Positions 1 through 9,651 of a DNA stretch of 64,000 nt are shown here, in pieces (the first letter of the stretch is position 1; the number at the start of each line of letters is the position of its first letter). This DNA comes from Phoma sp. XZ068 (Eukaryota > Ascomycota > Dothideomycetes > Pleosporales > Didymellaceae), in assembly GCA_004835665.1 (NCBI GenBank), contig RBKR01000009.1, forward strand, positions 1,302,001 to 1,366,000. Reading direction: 5' to 3'. The position numbers and the translations under genes are program-made. The notes below the pieces were generated by a model. The model was given only the letters and a program-made list of their open reading frames with translations, made no database searches and was not told the DNA's origin.

Positions 1-3000
1 TCTTCGGCGACAAGATCATCCTGGACGAGGAGGTCGAGAACTGGCCCGTCTGCGACTTCCTCATCTCCTTCTTCTCCGATGGCTTCCCGCTCGACAAGGC
101 CATTGCCTACGTGCGCCTGCGCAAGCCCTTTTGCGTCAACGACCTGCCCATGCAGCAGGTCCTGTGGGACCGCCGCCTGTGCCTCTCCATCCTCGACAAG
201 CTCAGCGTGCCCACCCCGAAGCGCATCGACGTCAACCGCGACGGTGGGCCAAAGCTGCCCTCGGCCGAGTTTGCCAAGCAGCTGCACGAGCGGACGGGCG
301 TGGCCCTTGTCGGCGCGAGCGATGGCACCGGTGGAGGCCTGCCGCCGCCCAAGAAGATTGAGATGATTGACAACGGCGACACCATCTTCGTCGACGGCCA
401 GACACTGACCAAGCCCTTTGTCGAGAAGCCCGTCAGCGGCGAGGACCACAACATCCACATCTACTTCCACAGCAAGGATGGCGGCGGCGGCCGGCGACTG
501 TTCCGGAAGATCAACAACAAGAGCTCCGAGAAGGATGAGACGCTCGCCACCCCCCGCTCCCTCACCGAGCCCGACACCAGCTACATCTACGAGCAGTTCC
601 TGCAAGTCGAGAACGCTGAAGATGTCAAGGCCTACACGGTTGGTCCAAACTTCTGCCATGCCGAAACGAGAAAATCGCCCGTTGTGGACGGCCTAGTTAA
701 GCGCAACCCGAGTGGTAAGGAAGTTCGCTATGTGACCAAGCTTAGCGAGACAGAAGCAGCCATGGCATCCAAAATCTCAGAAGGCTTCGGCCAGCGCGTA
801 TGTGGCTTCGATCTGCTGCGTGCCGGCGACAAGAGCTACGTTATTGACGTCAACGGATGGAGCTTTGTCAAGGACAACGGCGACTACTACGACAAGGCAG
901 CAAACATCCTCAGAGACATGTTTCTGAATGAAATCTCACGGAGGCAGCGCAAGGACGCCGCACAGAGTGCCGCCATCGACGCACAAGGAGGCCCAGACAG
1001 GGGTGAATCAAGGAAGAGCATGTCAAGCCATCGTCAGGCATTGAAGGGGTTGTTCAAGAGTCCCAGTATGTCAAGAATGGGGGACCACCACCGCCACTCC
1101 CACCACCACCTCCCCCATATGCGCCAGGCCAGCACCATGCCTTCTTCTCCCGAGACTTCGCTAAACACCACTCCCATTGCAGCTAGTCCAAGTCTCGAGA
1201 AGCCCGATCCCACGGCTGCCTTCAGCCCGCCAGCAGTCGGAACCATACCGCCCGCACCCGCCTCCGAGCCAGACCTCTTACCTCCTCCGGCCGTCCATGA
1301 TGAAGACCACGACCTCGAGCCAGAGAGATCGCACTCGGAAGACAACCAGGTCCCCATACCCCCGCCCGCATCCAAAGCTCAATGGAAGCTCAAGGGTGTT
1401 GTGTCTGTGATTCGACACGCCGATCGCACGCCAAAGCAAAAGTTCAAGTACACCTTCCACTCGCAGCCGTTTGTGGACCTGCTCAAGGGGCATCAGGCCG
1501 AGGTGTTACTGATTGGCGAGCCAGCGCTGCAGAGTGTCAGCGATGCCGTCAAGGTCGCATTGGACGAGAAGCTCGAGGACCCAAAGAAGCTGCGCGAGCT
1601 GCAACTGTACCTCCAGAAGAAGGGTCCGTGGCCTGGAACCAAAGTGCAGATCAAGCCCATGTTCCGTAAGAGGAGGAAGGATGAACTGCTGCCGGGCGAG
1701 ACACTTCCCGAAGAGTCGCCCGAGAGGCAAAGAAAGGGTTCCACCTCCAGTATCGCTCGGGATGCAGGCAACGAAAGCAGCAACGAGACCAACCCTGAGC
1801 GTCTTAAGAACAGGAGTGACTCCATGTCCGGCGTCACGCTATCCCGCATCACTGCCCAAGATAATAACATGGTCCTCGACAAGCTACAGTTGATCATTAA
1901 GTGGGGCGGAGAGCCCACTCACTCGGCTCGTCACCAGACACAGGACATGGGAGCAAACCTACGTAATGACCTGCTGCTCATGAACCGTGACGTCCTTGAC
2001 GACGTGCACATCTTCAGCAGCTCAGAGCGCAGAGTCACCACGAGCGCCCAAATCTTCGGGGCATCGTTCCTCGAAAAGGACCAGTATCCAGCAGAGCAGA
2101 TCCACGTTCGCAAGGACCTGCTGGATGACTCCAACGCTGCAAAGGACGTCATGGATAAGGTGAAGAAGCGGCTCAAGACCCTGCTCCGCGCTGGTGATAA
2201 GGCGCCACCACAATTCGCGTGGCCAAAGGACGTTGCAGAGCCCTACATCGTCGTACGACAGGTCGTGGCGCTGATCAAGTTCCATCAGCGTGTGATGAAC
2301 CACAACTTCAAGAAGATCGAGTCCGAAGCCATCTCGTCCCTCAACGCTCTGGCCTCACCCCCAGCCGCCGACGGCACCCCCGGACAATCAAAGTACACCA
2401 ATGTCAATCACATTCAGTCACGCTGGTGTTGCAACGAGGGTCCTGAGCTGTTCAAGGAGCGCTGGGAGAAGCTCTTCAAGGAATTCAAGGATGCCGATAA
2501 GGTCGATCCTAGCAAGATCTCTGAGCTCTACGACACTATGAAGTTCGACGCGCTCCACAACCGTCCTTTCCTCGAGTGGGTCTTTACTCCAGACGACACC
2601 TTCATCGACGAGGATGCCGTCGTGGATGTCCCCAAGCAAAAGACGCCAGAGGACGCACCGACACTTGAGATGAAACCCGAGGCCAAGGAGGGTACTGTCG
2701 AGAAGCCCCATGAGCGCGGTAGTATCGCTCGTCGCATGGGGTTCAGGCGCCCGTCGGAGATTGCCATGAAGCCGGCCGCACCTCCATCCTATGTCAACGA
2801 GTCCTACTTCAAGCTCTACACAGGTATGGGCAACGCCGCCTCCAAGGCTCAGATGGATGCTCGTCTGGTCAAGCTGCGTGAGATGTACCACCTGTGCAAG
2901 GTTCTCTTCGACTACATCGGCCCGCAAGAGTATGGCATTGAGTCGGAGGAGAAATTGGAAATTGGCCTGCTCACCTCGCTGCCCTTGCTCAAGGAAATCG

Positions 3001-3672
3001 TGGGCGATTTGGAAGAGCTACAAGCATCCGACACGCCAAAGTGCTTTTTCTACTTCACCAAAGAATCGCACATTTACACGCTCCTCAACTGTATCCTCGA
3101 AGGCGGCATCAAAACCAAGATCGAGCGCAACGCCATTCCTGAGCTCGACTACCTCTCGCAAATCAACTTCGAGTTGTATGAGTCCGAGAACGCAAGCACA
3201 GACGATGCACCGCACACATTCAACTACAGCATCCGCATCACTTTGTCGCCCGGCTGCCACGCCTTTGCGCCACTGGACGTACAGCTCGATTCCCGCCACA
3301 TGATTGGTTTCTCGCCACGTCGCAGCCTCACCGCGCATCACGACTGGAAAGAAGTCCTGGAAACACTACGCGCCAAGTTCCACACGTAGGTTTTCCTTCT
3401 CACCATCTCACCTCACTCTCCAGTTCGAGCGCTAATTCGGAAACAGTGTCAAGCTTCCCAAGTCATTCATCGCCATCGACCTAAGCGAGAAGGAAGCTTT
3501 TGAGCGCAGGGGCAATGGAAATGGCAATGGCAACGGCCATAAGAAGGAGAATGTCGAGCCTGAAACCGGTGAACGGGGCAGGAGCGAGGAGCGGAGGACT
3601 TCAGGCATGGCAGGTGCGAACGCTGATGTTCCGCCTGTCTCTGAACTACCGCCATCCGTGCTGGATGCTTAG
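1..3672 (+). CDS. VIP1: Vip1/Asp1 inositol hexakisphosphate/diphosphoinositol kinase-phosphatase, 5' part missing
   Basis: Bifunctional enzyme that makes and removes inositol pyrophosphates (1-position kinase and histidine-acid-phosphatase-like phosphatase), acting in the cytoplasm. The frame is open from base 3, so the start lies outside the window. Exons are <1-3385 and 3447-3672, with a 61-nt intron (GTAGGT..ACAG) that replaces an apparent stop at 3387. The visible part opens inside the ATP-grasp kinase domain (FPLDKAIAYVRLRKPF, then QVLWDRRLCL) and runs to about base 950. A Ser/Pro/His-rich linker follows (about 960-1380), then the phosphatase domain starting with RHADRTP at about 1413, the RHxxRxP signature. 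The last exon encodes VKLPKSFIAIDLSEKEAF and a Gly/Asn and Glu/Arg-rich tail. Length and order fit fungal Vip1 proteins. Assignment is firm; only the N-terminus is unseen. Confidence 0.95.
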
Positions 3673-4046
3673 AAGGCGTTCTAAGAGTCTTGTGCATAGA
3701 GTGGTGTTTGGCTAGGGTGGACTGGCGTTTAGACGGTGGATAGACGGCACGCATTCGTTAGAGTATTGCTACATTGCTAGAGAGACACAACTGTATTGTA
3801 GATGGGTTATTTCGCTACGTGTTATACGAATGTACACATCCCCTGTTTCCCAATCCTCACGCATCGCCTATTGTATATATGCTGCAATCCAGTGTCTTTT
3901 CCATGTACACTATCAAACGGGAAATAAAATCAATACGTCCACCCAGGCACATCCAGATTCTCAACTCGCAACCGTTGGTTCGTCTTGCCATCGCTATGAC
4001 ACGCCCGAATGCGTTGGCCACCCTCACCACCCACGCTATAACCCTC
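3673..4046. other. Intergenic, convergent 3' ends
   Basis: This stretch lies between the stop of the Vip1 gene (+) and the stop of the next gene (-). It holds the two 3' untranslated regions, with AATAAA-like sequence near 3925 (gaaataaaatc). Open frames here overlap each other in several phases and show no coding character. Confidence 0.6.
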
Positions 4047-4907
4047 CTAACAACCGTGGTACTCCGAATTGTCCTCATACTTGGTCTCGATGCTCGCTTC
4101 GTAGTTTGCTGGCTGATATGCGGGAGGCTTGGCGGGGAGGGGAGGCGGTGTGCACAGTGTCACCGCAATGGAGGGCGTAGTCATGACAAGGGAAGGTGCA
4201 GAAATGACTGGTGGCAACGATGGCGAAGTCGATAAAGTACATGCGGAAAAGGGCGGCGGTGGAAGCGGGAGCGTGGGAGGTGTGGGTGGAGACCTTGAGG
4301 GGAGAGCGTGAGAGGAGGCTGTATAGCTGGGTGTAATTAGGTGGGCGAGGTAGGCGAGGTTTTCGTGATGGGGCGCAGGAGTGGCTGAAGGCGGGAGACT
4401 GGAGGGTGATGTGATGATTGGGGCCATGTGGGCGAAGTCCTGGACTATGCTTGAGTGCTTGCACGTTGGTGATTCAGTGACGACAGACATGGTACTACTG
4501 CGTGGAGCTTGAGCGTCTAGTTCTACGGGACGCATTTCTGCTGCTAGCTCAGACCACTCCTCTTCCACTTGCACCTGTGGCTCGGCCATCTTGGGCAGTT
4601 GCTGGATGCTCTTCTTCTGCGCCTTGGAGTGGGTAACCTTCCCGGGTATGAGTGCGTCTGGGACTTGCTGGGTGGACACTGCGCCAACGAGCGGAGTATG
4701 ATCAACGGGTTGGTAGGACTCCTGGCCTGGATACCAGCACGCCCGAAAGGAATCGTTTACACCAAATTCTCGAGCCATGCAGCGAAGTTCATGCCCAGGG
4801 AGGTCTTGGGGAACGGAGGTGTAGAGATGTGCATGTGAGATGTCGGCGCGAGGCTCGTGATGCAAAACAGACCGACGTTCGGCAGCGTAGTAGCATTGCT
4901 TGGGCAT
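4047..4907 (-). CDS. Hypothetical Pro/Ser-rich protein
   Basis: Single open frame of 286 residues if it starts at the ATG at 4905-4907 (MPKQCYYAAERR); the frame extends upstream to an ATG at 5030, but the extra 41 residues look like translated leader. The first ~110 residues are ordinary in composition, with MAREFGVNDSFRACWYPGQE near residues 44-63. The rest is rich in Pro, Ser, Thr and Ala, with runs of PPPP and SLPP, so it is probably disordered. No signal peptide, membrane segment or known domain was recognised. It is convergent with Vip1. The ordered first third is the best sign that it is a real gene. The start is uncertain, and an intron near the 5' end cannot be excluded. Confidence 0.5.
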   Translation of the reverse strand: MPKQCYYAAERRSVLHHEPRADISHAHLYTSVPQDLPGHELRCMAREFGVNDSFRACWYPGQESYQPVDHTPLVGAVSTQQVPDALIPGKVTHSKAQKKSIQQLPKMAEPQVQVEEEWSELAAEMRPVELDAQAPRSSTMSVVTESPTCKHSSIVQDFAHMAPIITSPSSLPPSATPAPHHENLAYLAHLITPSYTASSHALPSRSPPTPPTLPLPPPPFSACTLSTSPSLPPVISAPSLVMTTPSIAVTLCTPPPLPAKPPAYQPANYEASIETKYEDNSEYHGC

Positions 4908-5878
4908 GCTGAATGATTTGGAATTTTTGGGAGACGCTTTTTCTTTTTTGTAACCACACAAGTGCAGGTTGAGTTTTGACAAAGTGATGTCTGCTGAATA
5001 GATACTGGGGAACTTTGCACCGCCGTCCAATTTGTAAAGCTGATACCCATACTTCGCTTCGGCATTCCTACATTGTGAAAGCAGTTCGACCGCCTGAGCA
5101 GCTGCACAGCCTCAGAAGCAGAGCGTTGGTTGCTTGGGAATGTCTCGGGGAGAACGCGGAACGATGTTTGATTGGTCAAACGTCATGTTTCAGGGCTGTC
5201 GAGCGAGCGAAGTATGGCACGCGGCCGTGCAGAAGTACTAGAAATGGACCTTTCACAGTGTTCTGGTACTCTACTTCGGGCAGCTAGGTGGACATGTACG
5301 GTGGGGATACGTTGGACTCGGTCTTGATAGCAACATGTCAGTATACGACATCGTCGAAAATCATCGTCCATGAAAAATAGCTGCTCACTACTTGCTCCAA
5401 TTGCCCTTGCAGTATCGTTTCGCTATTGCGTATGTCTTGATGCCGTTTGCCAAATTCTGTATTCACAATCTGTTGCACCGGCTCCAAATCTGCTTCCCCG
5501 TCCGCACACCAGACGACCGCCAGCATTTTCTTGTCTTTGGAATGGGACTCTTACTTCTCCTCGAATCAATTTCTCCATCACAATTTAACGTGCGTTGTAA
5601 GGCAGCGGCTTGAAGCACGTCTTCCCCGTCTGCCGCTTCCGCGCGGCACCACACGACCACCAACCACCGGATACTTCCAGTGCCGCCGCAGACCCATTCA
5701 CCATGCTTCTGTACGCTCTGCACAAGCAGGGGGTGGCGTTCTCAATATTATAAATAGTCCTGCCCTTTTACTATTGACATTATCTTCGGATCCATATCTG
5801 CAACTGACAACCAGTCCACATACGCGTTTTTTCGGCCTTAGAGTGCCTAAGTACAAGAGATAACACCTCAAGCATACT
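4908..5878. other. Intergenic region between divergent genes
   Basis: This ~970 bp stretch separates a minus-strand gene ending its 5' side at 4907 and a plus-strand gene starting at 5879. It presumably holds both promoters. Apart from a TATA-like sequence at 5749-5756 no clear signal was seen, and the short open frames have no recognisable protein. Confidence 0.5.
5749..5756 (+). promoter_or_regulatory. TATA-like box
   Basis: TATAAATA about 120 bp upstream of the ATG at 5879. The spacing is plausible for a fungal core promoter, but there is no other support. Confidence 0.3.
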
Positions 5879-6571
5879 ATGCATTGCCCATATTCGGAAG
5901 TTAGTTGCAGTCGGCCGGCCGCTTCCATCCGCCATGAGCGCGGAAACTCTGTGCAGACTCAAAAGAGCTCAACATACCAATTGCATTACTCAGTGGCAGA
6001 CGCATCAGTGTCAGTCCGTCAGGCTTATGAAACTGATAACCCGGCCTATCACTCTACTTTGCCAGCATCAGGTCGGCCACCTTCGAGCAGTCAAGTCGCA
6101 CCTGCTCGAGGTATGCTGCCTCAGCCCGACCAGCGGCCAAATCCATCAGATTATCCACGTCTTCGTCCAAAGCAAGTGACTTACGACAGTCAATACCACG
6201 ATAGCGCACTTCGTGTGGTCAACACTGATCGTCTAGCACCCCGCCGCCCAACATACCGCGAGGTCTGTGCAAAGTACGGTGAGTCTCTGGCGAAGCCGTG
6301 GAATCGCACCACCAGTGCACATCAGCTACGTCTCTTCAACCCACAAATGCCAGACGATTACTTTGGACCAGTTTCGATGGATGGTGCCTTGGGTTCGCAT
6401 GAACCTACTCCTGACGATGTGCAGGACATGTTCAATCGCTGCAGGAACCTCCTCAAAGGCGCACCGGCGATGACGTTTCATCGTACCATGGGCGAAGGTA
6501 TACACTGGCGAAGCAATTTCATAAGTTTCGGCTTGAAGCTGTTGGAAGGGCAAGGATTCGTCGGGGCCTGA
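5879..6571 (+). CDS. Hypothetical protein, 230 residues
   Basis: Uninterrupted 230-residue frame ending in TGA. Residues 1-115 are rich in Ser, Pro, Gln and Tyr and look disordered. Residues 115-230 look folded, with APRRPTYREVCAKYGESL, an acidic stretch around DDYFGPVSMDG, and a C-terminal half containing MFNRCRNLLKG and FISFGLKLLEGQGF. No signal peptide or membrane segment is evident. A TATA-like box lies upstream. I do not recognise the family. The ordered C-terminal half and the length favour a real gene. The exact start is uncertain because a small upstream exon is possible. Confidence 0.5.
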   Translation: MHCPYSEVSCSRPAASIRHERGNSVQTQKSSTYQLHYSVADASVSVRQAYETDNPAYHSTLPASGRPPSSSQVAPARGMLPQPDQRPNPSDYPRLRPKQVTYDSQYHDSALRVVNTDRLAPRRPTYREVCAKYGESLAKPWNRTTSAHQLRLFNPQMPDDYFGPVSMDGALGSHEPTPDDVQDMFNRCRNLLKGAPAMTFHRTMGEGIHWRSNFISFGLKLLEGQGFVGA

Positions 6572-7111
6572 TGGGGCTCGTCAGGTCTGGGTAGGGGCAG
6601 AGCTAGTCCTTTCTTTATGAGGCGATCCGGTGAAGTTCAATTAAGCATATCATGGATTTTGATTTCATTGTATATGACGTAGCGGCCGTTGCCCGAAATC
6701 ACAATGTTGGCGTTTAGGGTTGGAGACGGTTTTAAAAATCAGTCCAACCTCGTTCAAGGTAGTATCTACCGTACAAAGACTATCCCCACGGTCAATCAAA
6801 TATGAAAATTCATACAAGATTGCCAAAATTTCCTCACCAACATCTGCGTCACGCTTTCAATGCAGTGCTTATGCACGTGTCGTTTGTAATGGTTGCCTAA
6901 GCGAGGGGACAGCTCCTCTCCGTACGAGGCACTGGAACAGTAGCATCCATTCATTCACTGCTCTCGGCATCCATTTCTGTCGAAACTTTACATACGCTAC
7001 GTTCTGTGATGATGTGGAAGAGGCTTCGCAGCTTGATGTCTGATGATAGTGGCAACGACTCGTTGCGGGAAGACCCACTGACGTCAGAACACTTTTCTGA
7101 ACAACAGACAA
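6572..7111. other. Intergenic, nothing recognised
   Basis: This ~540 bp stretch contains the 3' region of the upstream gene and the promoter of the F-box-like gene at 7112. The open frames here are short, overlapping and unrecognisable. Confidence 0.5.
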
Positions 7112-8029
7112 ATGCAGAAGAGTGAGACCACATCACCATTTACAACTGTTCAAACGTACTTACCGCTATGTAGAGACCCAAATAAGCTACAAGCATGTCA
7201 TTTCTTGCGCCTTCCTATCGAAGTTCGCTTGCAAATCTATGCCTACACCGACATCGCAGGCCACACAATCGAGGTCCTCTATCTACCTAGTATCAAGACA
7301 TCACGAGGCATGCGATGTTATCGCACGTATAGCACGAACCCTATTGATCACAAGCTTTTGTATCGACTAGAGTCGAAGTATGACGAAAGCTCAGAAAAGA
7401 AGGCAGAAACTAAGCCAGCGCGCAAATGGGGGTACTTGGGTCTGCGCCTCAGCGAGATGCGCCTGCCCCAGCAGATATACTCTTCAGAGCCAGTGAAACG
7501 AAAGCGCTGCTTCAGCGTCCACGGTCTCTTCAGTTTGACCAGCGTGTGCAGACAAACCCGGGCCGACACACAAGTATTTGTCTACGAAATCAATACTTTC
7601 GCCTTCTCGGATGGGAATCATAACTGTGGCAACGCTATTCATGCATTCACACGGTCTCTAAATGAGCGCGAGATCTCAGCTATCCACACAATCTACTGGC
7701 CGCTGGTGAATATTCTTTTATTCCGGCGTAGCTTGCACGGTGCGAAAGTGGAGGAGTCTGGTCGAAGTTGCAAGGACGAGCTCAGGATGCTAGAAGGCCT
7801 GAAAAAGGTAGTCCTTCGCTATCATGGGCCAGGGTTTAACAGCACGGCGGATAAGCATAGTGAGGATGAAGCGAAGGAACTTAAGGGCCTGTTTGCAGAG
7901 AAAGGCGGCTGGGACTACGCAGTTGAGAGAGAATTTCGACGGGTGCTGGCAGTGAGGGGTACGAAGGCGTTGGTTGGGAGTGTAGATCTTGAGGTGGAGT
8001 GCCAGAGAACGTGGCGTGCAAACTTTTAG
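7112..8029 (+). CDS. F-box-like / DUF7730-type protein
   Basis: Intronless frame of 305 residues. Residues 30-45 contain CHFLRLPIEVRLQIYAY, the 'fLRLPxEIRxxIY' start typical of the very large F-box-like/2EXR/DUF7730 groups in Dothideomycetes. A second conserved block, LFSLTSVCRQTRADT (about residues 140-155), matches the 'LLxtCRqiraEa' helix that follows in the same proteins. The C-terminal part is mixed alpha/beta without a clear domain. Such proteins are generally assumed to be substrate adaptors, but most have no tested function. The frame is intact, with no stop or frameshift, unlike the relic just downstream. Confidence 0.75.
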   Translation: MQKSETTSPFTTVQTYLPLCRDPNKLQACHFLRLPIEVRLQIYAYTDIAGHTIEVLYLPSIKTSRGMRCYRTYSTNPIDHKLLYRLESKYDESSEKKAETKPARKWGYLGLRLSEMRLPQQIYSSEPVKRKRCFSVHGLFSLTSVCRQTRADTQVFVYEINTFAFSDGNHNCGNAIHAFTRSLNEREISAIHTIYWPLVNILLFRRSLHGAKVEESGRSCKDELRMLEGLKKVVLRYHGPGFNSTADKHSEDEAKELKGLFAEKGGWDYAVEREFRRVLAVRGTKALVGSVDLEVECQRTWRANF

Positions 8030-8859
8030 TTGCTCGAGCAGTAGACAGACAGCAGACAAGGACTTGCTATCGTACAGTATCCTACAGGCAACATAGCGAA
8101 AACAAGGATTCATGACCACCCGCCAAGCTCCCGTGTCAGTGCTTACATGTCTCCAAATATTTAATCCTGCCACCCAGCCATGTCGTGTTTGAAAAGTTTA
8201 AAATGTACTCACTACAAACGCAAAAGCTCGAGTTTCTGTCCTATGCTCGCTAGCAATTACTTCACATTCTGCGCTTTCAGTTTGAGCACTCTGCGCGCTG
8301 CTGTCTCGAAACCAGTTCAAAGCCTGTGCTTAAGACCATAACCTGCGTACCTACAGGCACTCGAACCATGGAAAGGCTACATGCAGCGCTGAGCAGGGCT
8401 CTAAGGCACCATAAAAATCCACGAGGGGCCAATCAAGAGTTTGTGTCGAACAACCGAGAGTCTCATAATCTACCGCTAAGGTATGTGAGAACACAAGGAC
8501 ATAGGTATCCGCTGTTTTTAGTACCACCACCCATCAATTACGAAGGTGCAATCGCTGGCGCCTACGATACAGAGTCGAGTCGATATGAAGCTTAGCAGGA
8601 TTCTACATTATTCCCTGCGACCTGTGAATCTTGTCGCGACCTGGCTTTTGGACCACGAGTCGATCCACATAGAGGTACGTAAGAAGGCCTACAAGCACAA
8701 AACTGGGCTGCTTTACAGATACGAACAACCGAACAATGATTGTGTTTCCTGCACTTTTATAGCGATTGCAGTGAAGCACTACATACTTGACGAACCAGCG
8801 GAGGCGGACGGAGGGTTATATGGTCCTGGGGCGCCTGCGCAGACCTACACCCTTGAGGA
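8030..8859. other. Intergenic, short overlapping frames only
   Basis: Frames of 89-111 codons occur on the plus strand at 8326-8881 but overlap each other out of phase and match no family I know. The last ~100 bp may be a decayed upstream part of the HET relic that follows. Confidence 0.4.
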
Positions 8860-9651
8860 CGAGAAAAGTTCGAGCACATAGCGTGCGAGTGTGGTAGTAA
8901 CCATGCTAGTCGCAATATCGAATCAGGCTCAATGCTGTCCAAAAAAGAACGCATGCTCGCAGGCGGAGAAAATGCTCCCCTCAGGTGGTATGATATAGTC
9001 AGTAACTATACGCGTTTGATTTGGACATATGAGCGGGACATCTCCACAGGCCTTCAAAGAGTTGAAATGCTGATGAAAATCGAGCGGAACTGCGATTTTT
9101 TTGCTGGCCTTTGGAAGACACCATACACGTTGACCTTCTTTGGCACTGTCAACCTGGATTCGAGTAAACGCGCCAAGCGCAGTACCGAGCATCAACATGG
9201 TCTTGGGCTTCCTGTTTTGGGCGGGTCAGATGGATAACGGAGCTTGCCATGCTATCTTGCCAGTTTGTACCCAAGGCGACTATTTGCTGCACATCGACAC
9301 AGCCGGTTGGAGATGATCCTCTAGGTGAAATTCAAGCCGGTAAACTTCTACCCAAGGACCATGCTTGGAAGCTAAGTGGAACTATACAACTCTTGAGATT
9401 TTCGCTCAAGAGGGTGATGATCGCAAGAAGCAGGTTGGCCTGGCTTCCCTACCAAGAGGAGATTTCTTCCCCGACACCGAAGTAGTGACGTGTTACCAGA
9501 CGAACCTATTGATGCGTGGTCAGGGGAGGATATGTGGAAGTTGATGCTGATCGGTACCTTTGGGGCAAGACTGTGCTGTCTCGTATTCAAGCCAGTGGAG
9601 CTTGAACGCAGAACATACGAGCGGTTGGGATTTTTCACTTGGTCTAGTTAG
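8860..9651 (+). pseudogene. Relic of a HET-domain (heterokaryon incompatibility) protein
   Basis: Fragments of the C-terminal half of a HET-domain protein appear in order but in different frames. About 8866-8930 reads as an ECG-type block (HIACECGSNHASRN). 8932-9160 reads as the 'W..IV..Y(T/S)...LTYE.D...GLQ...FAGLW' region (WYDIVSNYTRLIWTYERDI). After a frame change near 9165-9180, the next part reads YRASTWSWASCFGRVRW, the hallmark 'YRAPTWSWAS.dG.v.W' motif. After another change near 9480, the end reads LIGTFGARLCCLVFKPVE followed by YERLGFF, the usual C-terminal block. The N-terminal HET domain itself is missing. In the intact family these proteins mediate non-self recognition cell death in filamentous ascomycetes. 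The multiple frame changes say that this copy is dead. Exact edges are approximate. Confidence 0.75.
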
